Part shown: positions 19,366 to 29,114 of the stretch, piece after piece
How the letters are laid out: the number at the start of each line of letters is the position of its first letter
How positions within the stretch are numbered: the stretch's first letter is position 1
Notes under the pieces: generated by a model
What the model was told of the DNA's origin: nothing
The model's input: the letters and a program-made list of their open reading frames with translations, nothing else
Database searches by the model: none
Position numbers and translations under genes: made by a program
NCBI RefSeq assembly: GCF_004569635.1
Contig: NZ_SPOZ01000005.1
Coordinates: 38,577-102,576 of the forward strand
DNA from: Streptococcus sp. LYSM12
GTDB taxonomy: Bacteria > Bacillota > Bacilli > Lactobacillales > Streptococcaceae
DNA length: 64,000 nt
Direction of reading: 5' to 3'

Positions 19366-19399
19366 TAAGAAAGAAGCGGCTATACCGCTTCTTTCTTAC
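19366..19399. terminator. Strong inverted repeat downstream of udk
   Basis: A perfect stem TAAGAAAGAAGCGG / CCGCTTCTTTCTTA with a short loop. It has only a weak T-run on either strand. A family A element begins immediately after it, between this hairpin and the udk stop, so it may be the displaced udk terminator. Confidence 0.5.
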
Positions 19400-19400
19400 T

Positions 19401-19506
19401 GATAGTCTTTTAGTTTGCTTTTCGTACTAGGAAACGAGCTGCAGGCTGTACTGGAGTACGGTAAAGAGAGTTAACGAAGTCATACAAGATACACTAAATG
19501 GCTATA
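19401..19506 (-). mobile_element. Family A MITE-like element (short form)
   Basis: The copy runs from GATAGTCTTTTAG to ACTAAATGGCTATA and ends 9 bp from the udk stop codon. The interior matches other short copies. Confidence 0.7.
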
Positions 19507-19514
19507 CAATTCTC

Positions 19515-20144
19515 TTAGCCACGACTGCACAAGATGCTCTCAACCTTGGTGTTGAGTAAGTCGATTGCTACGACATTAGACACTCCCTCTGGGATGACGA
19601 TATCAGCATAGCGTTTGGTAGGCTCAATAAATTGATGATACATGGGCTTTACCACACCAAGATATTGTTCAATAACGCTATCTAGGCTACGCCCCCGCTC
19701 TTCCATATCCCGCTTAATCCGACGGATAATCCGCACATCATCATCAGTATCCACAAAAATCTTAATATCCATTAAATCACGCAGTCGCTTATCTTCTAAG
19801 ACAAGAATTCCCTCTACAATGAAGACATCCTGTGGTTCTTGGTGATAAGTCTTCTCAGAACGAGTATGCTGGGTATAATCGTAAATTGGAATATCAACCC
19901 CTCGACCTGCCAACAATTCACTAAGATGATAAATCATCAAATCTGTATCAAAAGCCAATGGATGATCATAGTTGGTCAAAATCCGTTCTTCAAAGGTCAA
20001 ATGTGATTGATTTTTATAGTAGGAATCGTGCTCAATCATCGAAATTCGAGCGTTAGGGAAATTGTTCAAAATAGCGCGTGAAACACTGGTTTTTCCACCT
20101 CCTGAACCACCAGTTACGCCAATAATAATCGGTTTTTGTGCCAT
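19515..20144 (-). CDS. udk: Uridine kinase
   Basis: Udk phosphorylates uridine and cytidine in pyrimidine salvage. The 209-aa protein has Walker [16 protein letters not shown] (9-23), the nucleoside site [27 protein letters not shown] (split around 36-62) and a catalytic basic region [23 protein letters not shown] extended -10 lies upstream, and GAGGAG precedes the start. It appears to be a single-gene unit. Confidence 0.95.
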   Translation of the reverse strand: MAQKPIIIGVTGGSGGGKTSVSRAILNNFPNARISMIEHDSYYKNQSHLTFEERILTNYDHPLAFDTDLMIYHLSELLAGRGVDIPIYDYTQHTRSEKTYHQEPQDVFIVEGILVLEDKRLRDLMDIKIFVDTDDDVRIIRRIKRDMEERGRSLDSVIEQYLGVVKPMYHQFIEPTKRYADIVIPEGVSNVVAIDLLNTKVESILCSRG

Positions 20145-20453
20145 CGGTCACTCCTCATTTGTATTCATCCTATTGTACCATAAAAAGCCCCTCCGTGCAG
20201 GACAAAGACAGGAACGTTTTTTTAGTGAAATGTACATTTCTGAATTTCAATCGTCCATATTTTCTGTAAAAAAGGAGGAATACTGTAGCTGCTTTCTCCA
20301 TGGACATACCTCTTACTGCCTACTCTATAAAATCAATAGCGAGTGAGCGTTCACAATTAAGAATTATGAAAGATTGAAGATAAGGATAACGAAGCTGGTC
20401 TCCCTCAAACCAACGAAAGCTTCCCACTCCCACCATTCTCACTCCATTCATGG

Positions 20454-20459
20454 TATAAT
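20454..20459 (+). promoter_or_regulatory. Extended -10 promoter for the oxidoreductase-helicase pair
   Basis: TGGTATAAT ends at 20459, 31 bp before the ATG at 20491; AAAAGGA lies between. Confidence 0.65.
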
Positions 20460-20490
20460 AGTCTTATTACACAAGCAAAAGGATTACATC

Positions 20491-21492
20491 ATGTTAAAAC
20501 TGGGCATTATTGGAACAGGGGCTATTGCACATCATTTTGTCGCAGCAGCTCACGCAACAAAAAAATACCAACTCACAGCAGTCTATTCACGAACTATGGA
20601 AACTGCAAAATCATTTGCACAGGACTATGAATCAGAGGTCAATCTCTATATAACTATAGAGGAATTGTTAGCAAGTACTATCGACATTCTCTACATCGCA
20701 AGTCCCAATTCCCTCCACTATGAGCAAGCCAAGTCTGCACTCAAGGCGAGAAAGCATGTCATTGTTGAAAAGCCAGCTGTCACACGTCCCAATGAGTGGA
20801 CTGACTTGGTAGAAACTGCAAAAGAAAAGAAAGTCTTCATCTTTGAAGCAGCCCGCAATTATCACGAAAATGCCTTTACTGTCATTGCTGATTTTTTAGC
20901 TGACAAGGATGTATGGGGTGCACATTTTAGCTATATGAAGTATTCCTCCAAGATGCCCGACCTCCTAGCAGGAAAAACTCCAAATGTCTTTTCGAGTCGG
21001 TTTGCAGGCGGTGCTCTCATGGATTTGGGGATTTATCCTGTCTATGCCAGCATTCGTCTCTTTGGATCTCCAGTTGATGCCCACTATCTGGCTCATCATC
21101 TGCCAAATAGGATTGATGTAAACGGTTCTGGTCAGCTGATTTATAAAGATTTCCAAGTGACAATTCAAACAGGGAAAAATAGTCATAGCTCACTCCCTGC
21201 AGAAATCTACACTAATCAGGGAACACTTGTATTGGATTCGATTGAGCATATCAGTTCTGCTATTTTCTACCCACTACAAGGAGAACCCCAGCCCTTGGCT
21301 ATTTCAAAGGCAGCACATACCATGTTGGAGGAAGTAGTCCAATTTGCAAACATGATTGCCCAGCCACAACCTGACCTTTATGAAAGCTGGCTTCTTGCAG
21401 CACAGGCCGTCCACACTACTCTCTACCGCATGCGGCAGACTGCCCATATCCATTTTGAAGGAGATTTAAATGAAGATGACACTTCCCGCTAG
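20491..21492 (+). CDS. Gfo/Idh/MocA family NAD(P)-dependent oxidoreductase
   Basis: The 333-aa protein starts MLKLGIIGTGAIAHHFVAAA, the family Rossmann glycine motif. Next come YIASPNSLHYEQAKSALKARKHVIVEKP (the EKP motif near 95), GGALMDLGIYPVYASIRLFG and a C-terminal beta-sheet domain. These enzymes act on sugars, inositols or biliverdin-like substrates; the substrate is not readable here. The start is set by AAAAGGA and the promoter upstream; a longer frame reaching 20374 is rejected. The last 23 bp overlap the helicase gene, so the two are coupled. Confidence 0.88.
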   Translation: MLKLGIIGTGAIAHHFVAAAHATKKYQLTAVYSRTMETAKSFAQDYESEVNLYITIEELLASTIDILYIASPNSLHYEQAKSALKARKHVIVEKPAVTRPNEWTDLVETAKEKKVFIFEAARNYHENAFTVIADFLADKDVWGAHFSYMKYSSKMPDLLAGKTPNVFSSRFAGGALMDLGIYPVYASIRLFGSPVDAHYLAHHLPNRIDVNGSGQLIYKDFQVTIQTGKNSHSSLPAEIYTNQGTLVLDSIEHISSAIFYPLQGEPQPLAISKAAHTMLEEVVQFANMIAQPQPDLYESWLLAAQAVHTTLYRMRQTAHIHFEGDLNEDDTSR

Positions 21493-22552
21493 TTGGCAAG
21501 ACCAATTAGACAGCGCAGGTTTTACCAGTTTTACCCCTATTCAAGAACAGATTTTTGAGCCGATTCGGGCGGGGGAAACCATCCTTGGTATCAGCCCGAC
21601 AGGGACTGGAAAAACTCTCGCCTACCTGCTACCTAGTCTCTTGAATATCCAGCCCCAAAAAGCCCAACAGTTGCTCATTTTAGCTCCAAATACAGAACTT
21701 GCTGGACAACTATTTGATGTTTGTAAAACCTGGGCTGAATTGATTGGACTTCAAGTACAGTTATTTCTATCTGGATCCAGCCAAAAACGTCAAATTGAAC
21801 GCTTGAAAAAAGGACCTGAGATTCTGATTGGCACTCCTGGTCGGATTTTTGAGCTTATCAAACTCAAAAAAATCAAGATGACACATGTCAATACCATTAT
21901 CCTAGATGAGTTTGACCAATTACTCAGCGATTCTCAGTATCCTTTTGTCGATAAGATTTGTCGCTACGCACCACGCAATCACCAGTTCATTTACATGAGT
22001 GCAACCAACCAAGTTGACCCAGATAAACTAGCTCCAGACACCCGTACCATTGCTGTTGACAACATGGAATTGACCAATATCCAGCACTTCTACTTGCAAG
22101 TTGATAAGAGAGAAAAAGTTGACTTACTTCGCAAGCTGTCCCACGTTGAAGACTTCCGTGGTCTTATCTTTTTCAATTCACTCTCTGATCTTGGCAGTGC
22201 AGAGGAGAAATTACAATACCGTGGCATCGAGGCCGTTTCCCTTGCGAGCGATGTCAATGTCAAATTCCGCAAGGTCATCTTGGAACAATTTAAAAACCAT
22301 ACCCTCACCTTGCTTCTCGCAACAGACTTGGTTGCGCGTGGCATTGATATTGATGCTCTTGAATGCGTTGTCAACTACGAGGTTCCACGCAATCAAGAAA
22401 CCTATACCCACCGAGCAGGACGGACCGGTCGCATGGGACAAAACGGCTTCGTCATTACCCTCATTAGCCATCCAGAAGAGCTAAAAGCACTTAAAAAATA
22501 CGCTTCCGTCCGCCAATTAGTTCTCAAAAATCAGATGCTATATGTGGAGTAA
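21470..22552 (+). CDS. DEAD-box ATP-dependent RNA helicase (compact)
   Basis: The 360-aa protein is a bare helicase core with little C-terminal extension, like B. subtilis YfmL. It shows the Q motif (FTPIQEQIFEPI), motif I SPTGTGKT, motif Ib GTPGR, motif II DEFD in place of DEAD, motif III SAT, motif V DLVARGIDID and motif VI HRAGRTGRMG. Such small helicases help ribosome assembly or RNA turnover. The change of Ala to Phe in motif II is seen in other YfmL-like proteins as far as I recall. Confidence 0.9.
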   Translation: MKMTLPASWQDQLDSAGFTSFTPIQEQIFEPIRAGETILGISPTGTGKTLAYLLPSLLNIQPQKAQQLLILAPNTELAGQLFDVCKTWAELIGLQVQLFLSGSSQKRQIERLKKGPEILIGTPGRIFELIKLKKIKMTHVNTIILDEFDQLLSDSQYPFVDKICRYAPRNHQFIYMSATNQVDPDKLAPDTRTIAVDNMELTNIQHFYLQVDKREKVDLLRKLSHVEDFRGLIFFNSLSDLGSAEEKLQYRGIEAVSLASDVNVKFRKVILEQFKNHTLTLLLATDLVARGIDIDALECVVNYEVPRNQETYTHRAGRTGRMGQNGFVITLISHPEELKALKKYASVRQLVLKNQMLYVE

Positions 22553-22640
22553 TACTAATCAATTCAACATTTACTGTTTGAACTGCATTGGGTATAGCCT
22601 ACTTGTTGAACTTTAGACCCAGCTTCACTATCTTTTTCCT

Positions 22641-23000
22641 GAGAGTGGGAAAGAACTCAAAACACATAAGAAAGAGTTCGATTTTTACCTTATTTCCTGC
22701 ATTCTAGCTTCGGGCTAAAACGGTCTATTCCCAGACCGTCTCACTCCCACCCCCGCACAGCTCCAACAGTCAGAGTAGTGAGGACATGAAGCCAACGAGT
22801 TCGCAGCAATCCTAGAGGTCAGATGTGGAGTGGGAAACAGGAACAAATATGAGTAAAAAGCTCCAGTGGAGCTTTTTAGCCTGTTCCCTTAAAACAAAAA
22901 GGATCCGCAGTTCATTTCCCACCTTCAACGGCAGGATAGCCATTGAAGCAAATAACCACTGCGTCAACATCATTCAGTTCGCTGGGACCTTTGCCCAACC
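22641..23000 (+). repeat. Family B repeat, copy 3 (empty site)
   Basis: The copy starts GAGTGGGAAAGAACTC about 90 bp after the helicase stop. It contains AACGGTCTATTCCCAGACCGT and AAAAGCTCCAGTGGAGCTTTTT, an uninterrupted stem where copies 1 and 4 carry a family A insertion. Confidence 0.7.
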
Positions 23001-23051
23001 TCTTCAGATATTGATAGTTAGAAAGGATAGGCTACATAGAATATAATGAAA

Positions 23052-23084
23052 AACGAGGTTGGGTATTGTTTTCCCAACCTCGTT
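23052..23084. terminator. Perfect inverted repeat, terminator-like
   Basis: AACGAGGTTGGG / CCCAACCTCGTT, 12 bp with a 9-nt loop. The T-run is absent on the plus side and short (TTTTTCAT) on the minus side. It may end transcripts at the convergent gene ends. Confidence 0.55.
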
Positions 23085-23188
23085 AAACTATATCGTCTGA
23101 ACAGTTCGAGCTAACTATCCATAGTCCAGGGACTAAAAATTAGAAAGCAATGCCAGAACAGTGGATTCGTTTACTCCAATTCTAGAAA

Positions 23189-23347
23189 TATAGTCATTTC
23201 ATTTATATTTTTATTACTTCGTTCACTCGTCTTGCTGTACCATTGAGAAAAGTTACACTTTTCTTATCTGTCGCTTGAAATAGTTATCAACTATTTCAAC
23301 TACCTGCGACTCCTTGCCTCGTACTAAAAATAAACGAAACGGCTATA
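23189..23347 (+). mobile_element. Family A MITE-like element (long form)
   Basis: 159 bp from TATAGTCATTTCATTTAT to AAACGAAACGGCTATA, nearly identical to the long copies at 19077 and 46473. Confidence 0.8.
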
Positions 23348-23401
23348 AAAGAGCAAGAACAATCAGGACTTCAAAATCACGACCTTGTCCCCAGATCCAT
23401 T

Positions 23402-24799
23402 TTATTGAGCAGGACGGGCTGACTGCTGATCATAATAAATCAACTGCGGATTCAAATTATTTCCGAGCAATTCGCTTACAGTCACCGATTGATAGCCTTG
23501 ACTTGAGAGTTCATCTAAGACAGAGGTCAAGGAATTAACTGTTGATTGATGAATATCGTGCATTAAGATTATACTTCCTGGATAGATACAGGTCTTGATC
23601 TCATTCAAGATAGCTACGGGATTCCGACTCTGCCAGTCTTTTGAATCGACAGACCAATAGATGACTGGCATCTGCATAATAGATATAACAGACTGGTTAA
23701 CCGAACCATAAGGTGGACGCATCATAGTCGGAGCTTGTCCAGTAACATTTTTAATCACTTCTTGAGTCTTCTTTATTTCTTGTCTGACTTGATCATCTGA
23801 TAATGTGACAAGGTTGGCATGATCCCATGTATGATTAGCTACTTCATGCCCCTCTGCAACAATCCGTTTTAGAAGTTCCTCATTCCCTGGAACATTTTGC
23901 CCCAGAATAAAAAACGTTGCTTTCACATTGTATCTCTTTAGAATATCAAGGACCTGCGGTGTAGTAGTAGCATTTGGTCCATCATCAAATGTCAGTGCTA
24001 TTCGTTTTTGATGCTTTTTGGCCTCTTCTTCAGCCTGATAGGCCGCATAGGCTTCTTGGTCGCTATGCGCTAGATATTCACTTCTTACAATCCCAAAAAT
24101 AGCAGAAATTGGAAGCGCAATCTGCTTGAGTTGAAACTCTTTTTCTGCTACTTCAAGTTTCAACTGTCCCGGTTCATACACAAATGGATAATCCATCAAG
24201 TTGCTAGCTTCAAATTGGTCAACTATTTCTTTCACCTCTGCTTCTGCAACTTGCTTAGTTGTCAAATCAGCTTTCAACTGATTTCCAAAAGCCGTTTTTA
24301 AAGCGCCACTATCCGTCACAAGGCTTTCAAGTGTAAAGGGTTGCTGCTCCATTGTTAGGAGCAAGATAGCTCCTGTTTCTTTTTCAGCAGGCACTATCGA
24401 AAAAGGCTTCACTTGATAGCGTTCTGATTGAATTTGCTTAGCTTTTACACCCGTAAAATGGGTCGTAGCATCTTTAAGCGATACAAAAAAGAGCTCCTTG
24501 GTCTTGCCATTAGGCTTTTCAGTTCCGATTTTCTCTTCAATATAGGTCTTTATTTTTTCTTTAAAAACCGTATTTTCTCGTCCATTGTCATCCTTAGGAA
24601 TCCCTGCTTCAACATGGATAGAACCAATATTGCCTTTTTGAATAAGCTGATGCTTCTTGTCAAATAACTGCGCCTGCTTCTCCGCAATAAAATGAGTAAC
24701 TTTCTGATTTTGAAAATAGGCAAATGCCTGAGTTCCTAAAAGGACAGCAAGCCCCACCAAGACTAGATTTACGATAATAAGAACGATTCCTTTTTTCAT
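23402..24799 (-). CDS. pgdA: Peptidoglycan N-acetylglucosamine deacetylase (NodB domain)
   Basis: PgdA removes acetyl groups from GlcNAc in peptidoglycan, giving lysozyme resistance in streptococci. The 465-aa protein has an N-terminal membrane anchor (about 4-28, GIVLIIVNLVLVGLAVLLGT), a coil-rich extracellular region and a C-terminal NodB domain. Catalytic motifs are ALTFDDGPNATTTPQVLDIL (catalytic Asp and metal Asp), VANHTWDHANL (metal His pair), MMRPPYGSVNQ, YWSVDSKDW and LMHDIHQ. The pneumococcal and S. suis proteins have the same layout. No terminator was seen before the neighbouring repeat. Confidence 0.9.
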   Translation of the reverse strand: MKKGIVLIIVNLVLVGLAVLLGTQAFAYFQNQKVTHFIAEKQAQLFDKKHQLIQKGNIGSIHVEAGIPKDDNGRENTVFKEKIKTYIEEKIGTEKPNGKTKELFFVSLKDATTHFTGVKAKQIQSERYQVKPFSIVPAEKETGAILLLTMEQQPFTLESLVTDSGALKTAFGNQLKADLTTKQVAEAEVKEIVDQFEASNLMDYPFVYEPGQLKLEVAEKEFQLKQIALPISAIFGIVRSEYLAHSDQEAYAAYQAEEEAKKHQKRIALTFDDGPNATTTPQVLDILKRYNVKATFFILGQNVPGNEELLKRIVAEGHEVANHTWDHANLVTLSDDQVRQEIKKTQEVIKNVTGQAPTMMRPPYGSVNQSVISIMQMPVIYWSVDSKDWQSRNPVAILNEIKTCIYPGSIILMHDIHQSTVNSLTSVLDELSSQGYQSVTVSELLGNNLNPQLIYYDQQSARPAQ

Positions 24800-24890
24800 T
24801 TTTATCTCACACTTCCTACTTCTCTAACAATCATCCCTCAATGAAAAAAGCAAGTCCCTTCTGTTTCATCCGCTTCTTGCCTCTTACTTT

Positions 24891-25274
24891 CTAATCCGCT
24901 CGAATAACTTCTACCCGATAACCGTCTGGATCCGTGACAAAATAATAGTGTCCAGGATTGCCTGGTAGACCAGACAAATCAGTTGTTGGATAACCTTGTG
25001 CCTTATGCTTCGCATTGTCTCCCTCTAAATCATCTGAAGAAAGCGCCAAATGTGAAAAACCATCACCTACTACGTACGGACCATGGTCATAATTATAGGT
25101 CAATTCCAGCTCAAATTCATCTCCAGGAAGCCCCAAATACACCAATGTAAACTTATGCTCAGGATAATCCTTGCGACGTATTTCCTTAAAGCCAAAAGCT
25201 CTTTCATAAAATTCCTGAGAAGCTTCTAAATTTTCAACACGCAGACAAGCGTGTAACATTTTCTTACTTGCCAT
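24891..25274 (-). CDS. gloA: Lactoylglutathione lyase / glyoxalase I
   Basis: The 127-aa vicinal-oxygen-chelate protein fits bacterial GloA in length. Metal ligands appear in the expected order: H9 (LHACLRVENL), a Glu in EFELELTYNY, a His in FSHLALSSDD and a Glu in YRVEVIRAD. It detoxifies methylglyoxal via a thiol adduct. It lies 91 bp upstream of pgdA on the same strand, so co-transcription is possible. Confidence 0.9.
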   Translation of the reverse strand: MASKKMLHACLRVENLEASQEFYERAFGFKEIRRKDYPEHKFTLVYLGLPGDEFELELTYNYDHGPYVVGDGFSHLALSSDDLEGDNAKHKAQGYPTTDLSGLPGNPGHYYFVTDPDGYRVEVIRAD

Positions 25275-25374
25275 TTCAATCTCCTTTTCTCACTATACTA
25301 TCACTTGCATTATACCATAATTATTTATTTTCTCATGTATAGAAGATGTAACATCCGACTAATCTACCTGTTTT

Positions 25375-25519
25375 ATAGTCATTTCGTTTATCTTTTATTA
25401 CTTCGTTCACTCGTCTTGCTGTACCATTGAGAAAAGTTACACTTTTCTTATCTGTCACTTGAAATAGTTATCAACTATTTCAACTACCTGCGACTCCTTG
25501 CCTAGTACTAAAAGCTATA
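25375..25519 (+). mobile_element. Family A MITE-like element (long form, right end deleted)
   Basis: It matches the long copies through 'cctagtactaaaa' and then jumps to GCTATA, losing about 13 bp of the right terminal repeat (AATAAACGAAACG). This copy should no longer be mobile. Confidence 0.75.
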
Positions 25520-25640
25520 ACAGTTCTTACTGTCCAGCATAGCTACAAGCAGACTCCCCATTTTAAAAATATCACTGTTTCCAAATTTTTAGCACAGAAA
25601 AAGACGATACTATTTTAAAAGGTAATTACTATAAAATAGG

Positions 25641-25688
25641 AAAAATCGCCTAAATCAACAATCCAAAAACATTGATTTTAAGCGATTT
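25641..25688 (-). terminator. Intrinsic terminator downstream of gpmA
   Basis: Minus-strand stem AAATCGCTTAAAATCAA / TTGATTTAGGCGATTT with one bulge, followed by TTTCC. It lies 24 bp after the gpmA stop. Confidence 0.8.
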
Positions 25689-25711
25689 CTATTTATTTTC
25701 AACTCTAGGGC

Positions 25712-26404
25712 TTATTTTCCAAGATAGTATTCAGCTACGACGTTTAATTTTTCGTCAAATTCAAATACAAGTGGTGGGAAGTTTGGAATTTCCACGTCCA
25801 TGATTTCATCGTCTGATAAGCCTTTGATATGTTTTACAAGGGCGCGAATTGAATTTCCATGTGCTCCTACGAATACATTTTGACCTGATTTGAGCGCTGG
25901 TGCAATCTTATCTTCCCAGAATGGAAGGGCACGCTCAAGTGTTACTTTCAAGTTTTCCGCATCTGGAACAACTGAATCGTCAAGCAAGGCATAGCGGCGA
26001 TCAGTGTGTGCTGAATACTCGTCATCTTTTGCCATCGCTGGAGGCAATACATCGTAAGAACGACGCCAAATATGAACTTGCTCATCACCAAATTGTTCAG
26101 CTGCTTCTGCTTTGTTTTTACCAGTCAAACCACCATAGTGACGCTCGTTCAAACGCCAAGATTTTTCAACCGGAACCCATAACTGGTCTGCAGCTTCAAG
26201 AGCAAGGTTGGTCGTTTTAATCGCACGTTTTAAAACTGAGGTATAGGCTTGGTCAAATGCAATTCCCGCTTCTTTAATCAATTTACCAGCATCGATTGCT
26301 TGTTGTGTCCCCTTTTCAGACAAGTCAACATCTGCCCAACCTGTGAAAAGATTGGCCTTGTTCCACTCAGACTCACCGTGGCGAGCAAACACTAATTTTA
26401 CCAT
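25712..26404 (-). CDS. gpmA: 2,3-bisphosphoglycerate-dependent phosphoglycerate mutase
   Basis: GpmA interconverts 3- and 2-phosphoglycerate in glycolysis. The 230-aa protein has the phosphohistidine motif [10 protein letters not shown] (His8), [14 protein letters not shown] and [13 protein letters not shown] (second catalytic His). It has its own terminator, with AAGGAGA before the start. Codon use is strongly biased, as expected for a glycolytic gene. Confidence 0.97.
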   Translation of the reverse strand: MVKLVFARHGESEWNKANLFTGWADVDLSEKGTQQAIDAGKLIKEAGIAFDQAYTSVLKRAIKTTNLALEAADQLWVPVEKSWRLNERHYGGLTGKNKAEAAEQFGDEQVHIWRRSYDVLPPAMAKDDEYSAHTDRRYALLDDSVVPDAENLKVTLERALPFWEDKIAPALKSGQNVFVGAHGNSIRALVKHIKGLSDDEIMDVEIPNFPPLVFEFDEKLNVVAEYYLGK

Positions 26405-26706
26405 TTGTTTATTTCTCCTTTTATTTTTGAGGTATCCCTCTTTACTTTTCTATTCTACACAAAAAGCGGGAAAAAAGCTAGCCCTATCCAAATCTGTTTG
26501 CGCTTACATTTTTTCGTGCTAGAAAATCAGCCCTAAGACTGAGATTTATTGCTATTATTTAACTTAAAAAATGGTATAATAGTAAGGCTGAATACGACAC
26601 ATTCACGATCATACATTCATTTCTTTTCTCTTTAATAACGCTAGAATAGGACAGCTTAACGAATCTGGATAGGAAATGGAAAAGCTATAGACTTATAGGA
26701 GTTCGC
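26405..26706. promoter_or_regulatory. Divergent gpmA/thiolase intergenic region
   Basis: On the plus strand, TGGTATAAT (26572-26580) is an extended -10 for the thiolase gene, leaving a leader of about 120 nt. On the minus strand, TAGAAT near 26448 could serve gpmA. 26528-26550 has the family 'agccctaagactgag', a short sequence also present near 42875. No further gene was seen. Confidence 0.55.
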
Positions 26707-27891
26707 ATGAAAAGAGTCGCAATCGTATCTGCCTACCGATCTGCTATTGGTAGTTTTGGAGGCAGTTTAAAGGATATTCACATTGCAGATTTAGGAGCAC
26801 AGGTCTTACAGGCTGCCCTAACAAACGCGAATATCCCCCATAAACAAATCGATGAAGTCATTATTGGCAACGTCTTAAGTAGCGGACAAGGACAAAATAT
26901 TGCCCGCCAAATTGCTATGAGAACTGGTCTGCCAGAGATGGTTTCTGCTTACACGGTCAATAAGGTCTGTGGATCCGGACTAAAATCAGTCCTCCTCGCA
27001 GCCCAATCGATCTTGCTTGGAGATAATGATATCGTGGTTGCAGGCGGGATTGAAATCATGAGTCAGGCTCCTTATCTTTCCAAGCAAAGTCGTTTTGGTG
27101 GTAAACTCGGACACCTGCAACTAGAAGATTCTCTCTTAACTGATGGCCTAACAGATGCTTTTAGTCAAGAGCACATGGGCATCACCGCTGAAAATGTCGC
27201 TGAAAAGTACGGTATCAGTCGCAAGGCACAAGACCGCTTTGCCCTGCATAGCCAAGAAAAGGCCGCCCTGGCCATTGAAACAGGACGGTTTACAGACGAG
27301 ATTGTACCAATCCGCCTGCACACAGGAAAAGGAGAAAGCATCTTTGAAGTTGATGAATATCCTCGTCTTACTCCTCTTGAAAAATTGGCTAGTCTGCGCC
27401 CTGCCTTTAAAAAAGATGGGACAGTGACAGCTGCCAACGCCTCTGGAATCAATGACGGATGTGCGATGCTGGTCTTGATGTCTGATGATAAAATTCAAGA
27501 ACTTGGTGTGACACCTCTGGCCTACATTGAAAGTTACGCAACAAGCGGACTCAATCCTAATTACATGGGACTTGGTCCCATTTTAGCCAGTCAAAAAGCA
27601 CTCACTAAAGCAAATAAGACAATTGCTGACATTGACTTATTCGAACTCAATGAAGCCTTTGCTGCACAATCAATTCCTGTCATTCAAGAATTAGAAATCG
27701 ATGCTAAAAAGGTAAATGTCAACGGAGGAGCTATCGCCCTTGGTCATCCAATCGGAGCCAGTGGCAGTCGCATCCTTGTCAGCCTCATCCACGAAATGCA
27801 AAAACGTGGTGACCATCTGGGACTTTGCTCTCTCTGTGTCGGAGGAGGGCAAGGTATTTCCTTGATTATCTCAACTGTACAAAAAGGATAA
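26707..27891 (+). CDS. Acetyl-CoA C-acetyltransferase (thiolase)
   Basis: Condenses two acetyl-CoA to acetoacetyl-CoA. The 394-aa protein carries the acylated cysteine in NKVCGSGLKSVL (about 88), NEAFAAQ, the catalytic His in NVNGGAIALGHPIGASGSR (about 350) and the second Cys in LCVGGGQG (about 378). It precedes mvaS by 3 nt, so it supplies the mevalonate pathway. Ribosome site TAGGAG. The set differs from some streptococci, which lack a linked thiolase. Confidence 0.94.
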   Translation: MKRVAIVSAYRSAIGSFGGSLKDIHIADLGAQVLQAALTNANIPHKQIDEVIIGNVLSSGQGQNIARQIAMRTGLPEMVSAYTVNKVCGSGLKSVLLAAQSILLGDNDIVVAGGIEIMSQAPYLSKQSRFGGKLGHLQLEDSLLTDGLTDAFSQEHMGITAENVAEKYGISRKAQDRFALHSQEKAALAIETGRFTDEIVPIRLHTGKGESIFEVDEYPRLTPLEKLASLRPAFKKDGTVTAANASGINDGCAMLVLMSDDKIQELGVTPLAYIESYATSGLNPNYMGLGPILASQKALTKANKTIADIDLFELNEAFAAQSIPVIQELEIDAKKVNVNGGAIALGHPIGASGSRILVSLIHEMQKRGDHLGLCSLCVGGGQGISLIISTVQKG

Positions 27892-27894
27892 ACT

Positions 27895-29058
27895 ATGAAT
27901 ATTGGTATTGATAAAATCGGTTTTGCAGCGCCCAGCTATGTTTTAGACCTAGCTGATTTGGCGCTGGCGCGACAAATCGATCCTAATAAATTTAAAATTG
28001 GCTTACTCCAAAGTGAGATGGCTGTAGCTCCAGTTACCCAAGATATTGTGACCTTGGGAGCACAAGCTGCCGCCGCTATCTTATCAGAAGAGGACAAGGC
28101 AGCCATTGACATGATTATTGTCGGAACCGAATCAAGCATCGATCAGAGCAAGGCGGCGGCTGTCTTTATTCATCAACTCTTGGATATCCAACCCTTTGCC
28201 CGCTCAATTGAAATTAAAGAGGCCTGCTATGGAGCAACTGCTGGTCTAAGTCTAGCCAAAAGTCACATTGCCCAATTCCCTCACTCAAAAGTGCTCATCA
28301 TTGCAAGTGATATTGCTAAATACGGCATTGCTTCAGGCGGAGAGCCAACTCAGGGAGCAGGAGCTATTGCCATGCTCGTCACAGCAGATCCCAACATCAT
28401 GATTCTGAACAATGACAATGTCTGCCAGACCCGTGACATCATGGATTTTTGGCGTCCAAATTATGACAAATACCCTCGAGTAGATGGCAAATTTTCGACA
28501 GAACAATACACAGATTGCCTAACCACTACCTTTGACTACTATGCCAAACAAACGGGTAAAAGCCTAGCAGACTTTGCTGCTATGTGCTTGCACATTCCTT
28601 TCTCAAAACAGGGACTAAAGGGGCTGCAAGCTATTTGCCAAAATGATGACGAAACCTTGAACCGCCTAACCGAACGCTTCCATGAGGCAATTGTTTACAA
28701 CCAAGTAGTCGGAAACATTTATACAGGCTCGATTTTCTTATCCCTGCTATCGCTTTTGGAAAATAGCCAAGTTCTAGAAACGGGCGACTCTATCCTCTTT
28801 TATAGCTATGGTAGCGGAGCTGTCTGTGAAATCTTTAGTGGAACACTCGTTGAGGGCTACCGCAATCAGTTAGCAACTACTAACCGCCTAGATCAGCTAA
28901 ATGCGCGCAAACGCCTTAGCATTGCGGAATACGAAGCGGTCTTCTTTGAAGAAATCAAGCTGGATGAAGTAGGTAACGCTATTGACTTGCCGGCAGATGA
29001 TTGTCCATTTGCTCTGCAATCAGTTGACCAACACAAACGCATTTACCGTAAGAATTAG
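27895..29058 (+). CDS. mvaS: Hydroxymethylglutaryl-CoA synthase
   Basis: Adds acetyl-CoA to acetoacetyl-CoA to give HMG-CoA. The 387-aa protein begins NIGIDKIGFAAPSYVLDL. It has the catalytic Glu region (GTESSIDQSK), the acylated Cys in IEIKEACYGATAGLS (about 111) and the His in CLHIPFSKQG (about 233). It is tightly coupled to the thiolase upstream and separated from mvaA by a near-perfect terminator. Confidence 0.95.
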   Translation: MNIGIDKIGFAAPSYVLDLADLALARQIDPNKFKIGLLQSEMAVAPVTQDIVTLGAQAAAAILSEEDKAAIDMIIVGTESSIDQSKAAAVFIHQLLDIQPFARSIEIKEACYGATAGLSLAKSHIAQFPHSKVLIIASDIAKYGIASGGEPTQGAGAIAMLVTADPNIMILNNDNVCQTRDIMDFWRPNYDKYPRVDGKFSTEQYTDCLTTTFDYYAKQTGKSLADFAAMCLHIPFSKQGLKGLQAICQNDDETLNRLTERFHEAIVYNQVVGNIYTGSIFLSLLSLLENSQVLETGDSILFYSYGSGAVCEIFSGTLVEGYRNQLATTNRLDQLNARKRLSIAEYEAVFFEEIKLDEVGNAIDLPADDCPFALQSVDQHKRIYRKN

Positions 29059-29067
29059 AGGAAACGG

Positions 29068-29101
29068 CATCCTCTTGGCGCTGCCAAGAGGATGTTTTTT
29101 T
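29068..29101 (+). terminator. Intrinsic terminator between mvaS and mvaA
   Basis: A perfect 12-bp stem CATCCTCTTGGC / GCCAAGAGGATG with a 3-nt loop is followed by TTTTTTT. It ends 14 bp before the mvaA start, leaving no room for a promoter between. Confidence 0.85.
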
Positions 29102-29114
29102 ACAAGGAGTTGAC

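Noticed and set aside
20374..20490. Longer start for the Gfo/Idh/MocA gene
   Set aside because: The extra residues cover the promoter TGGTATAAT and lack similarity; AAAAGGA precedes the start at 20491.
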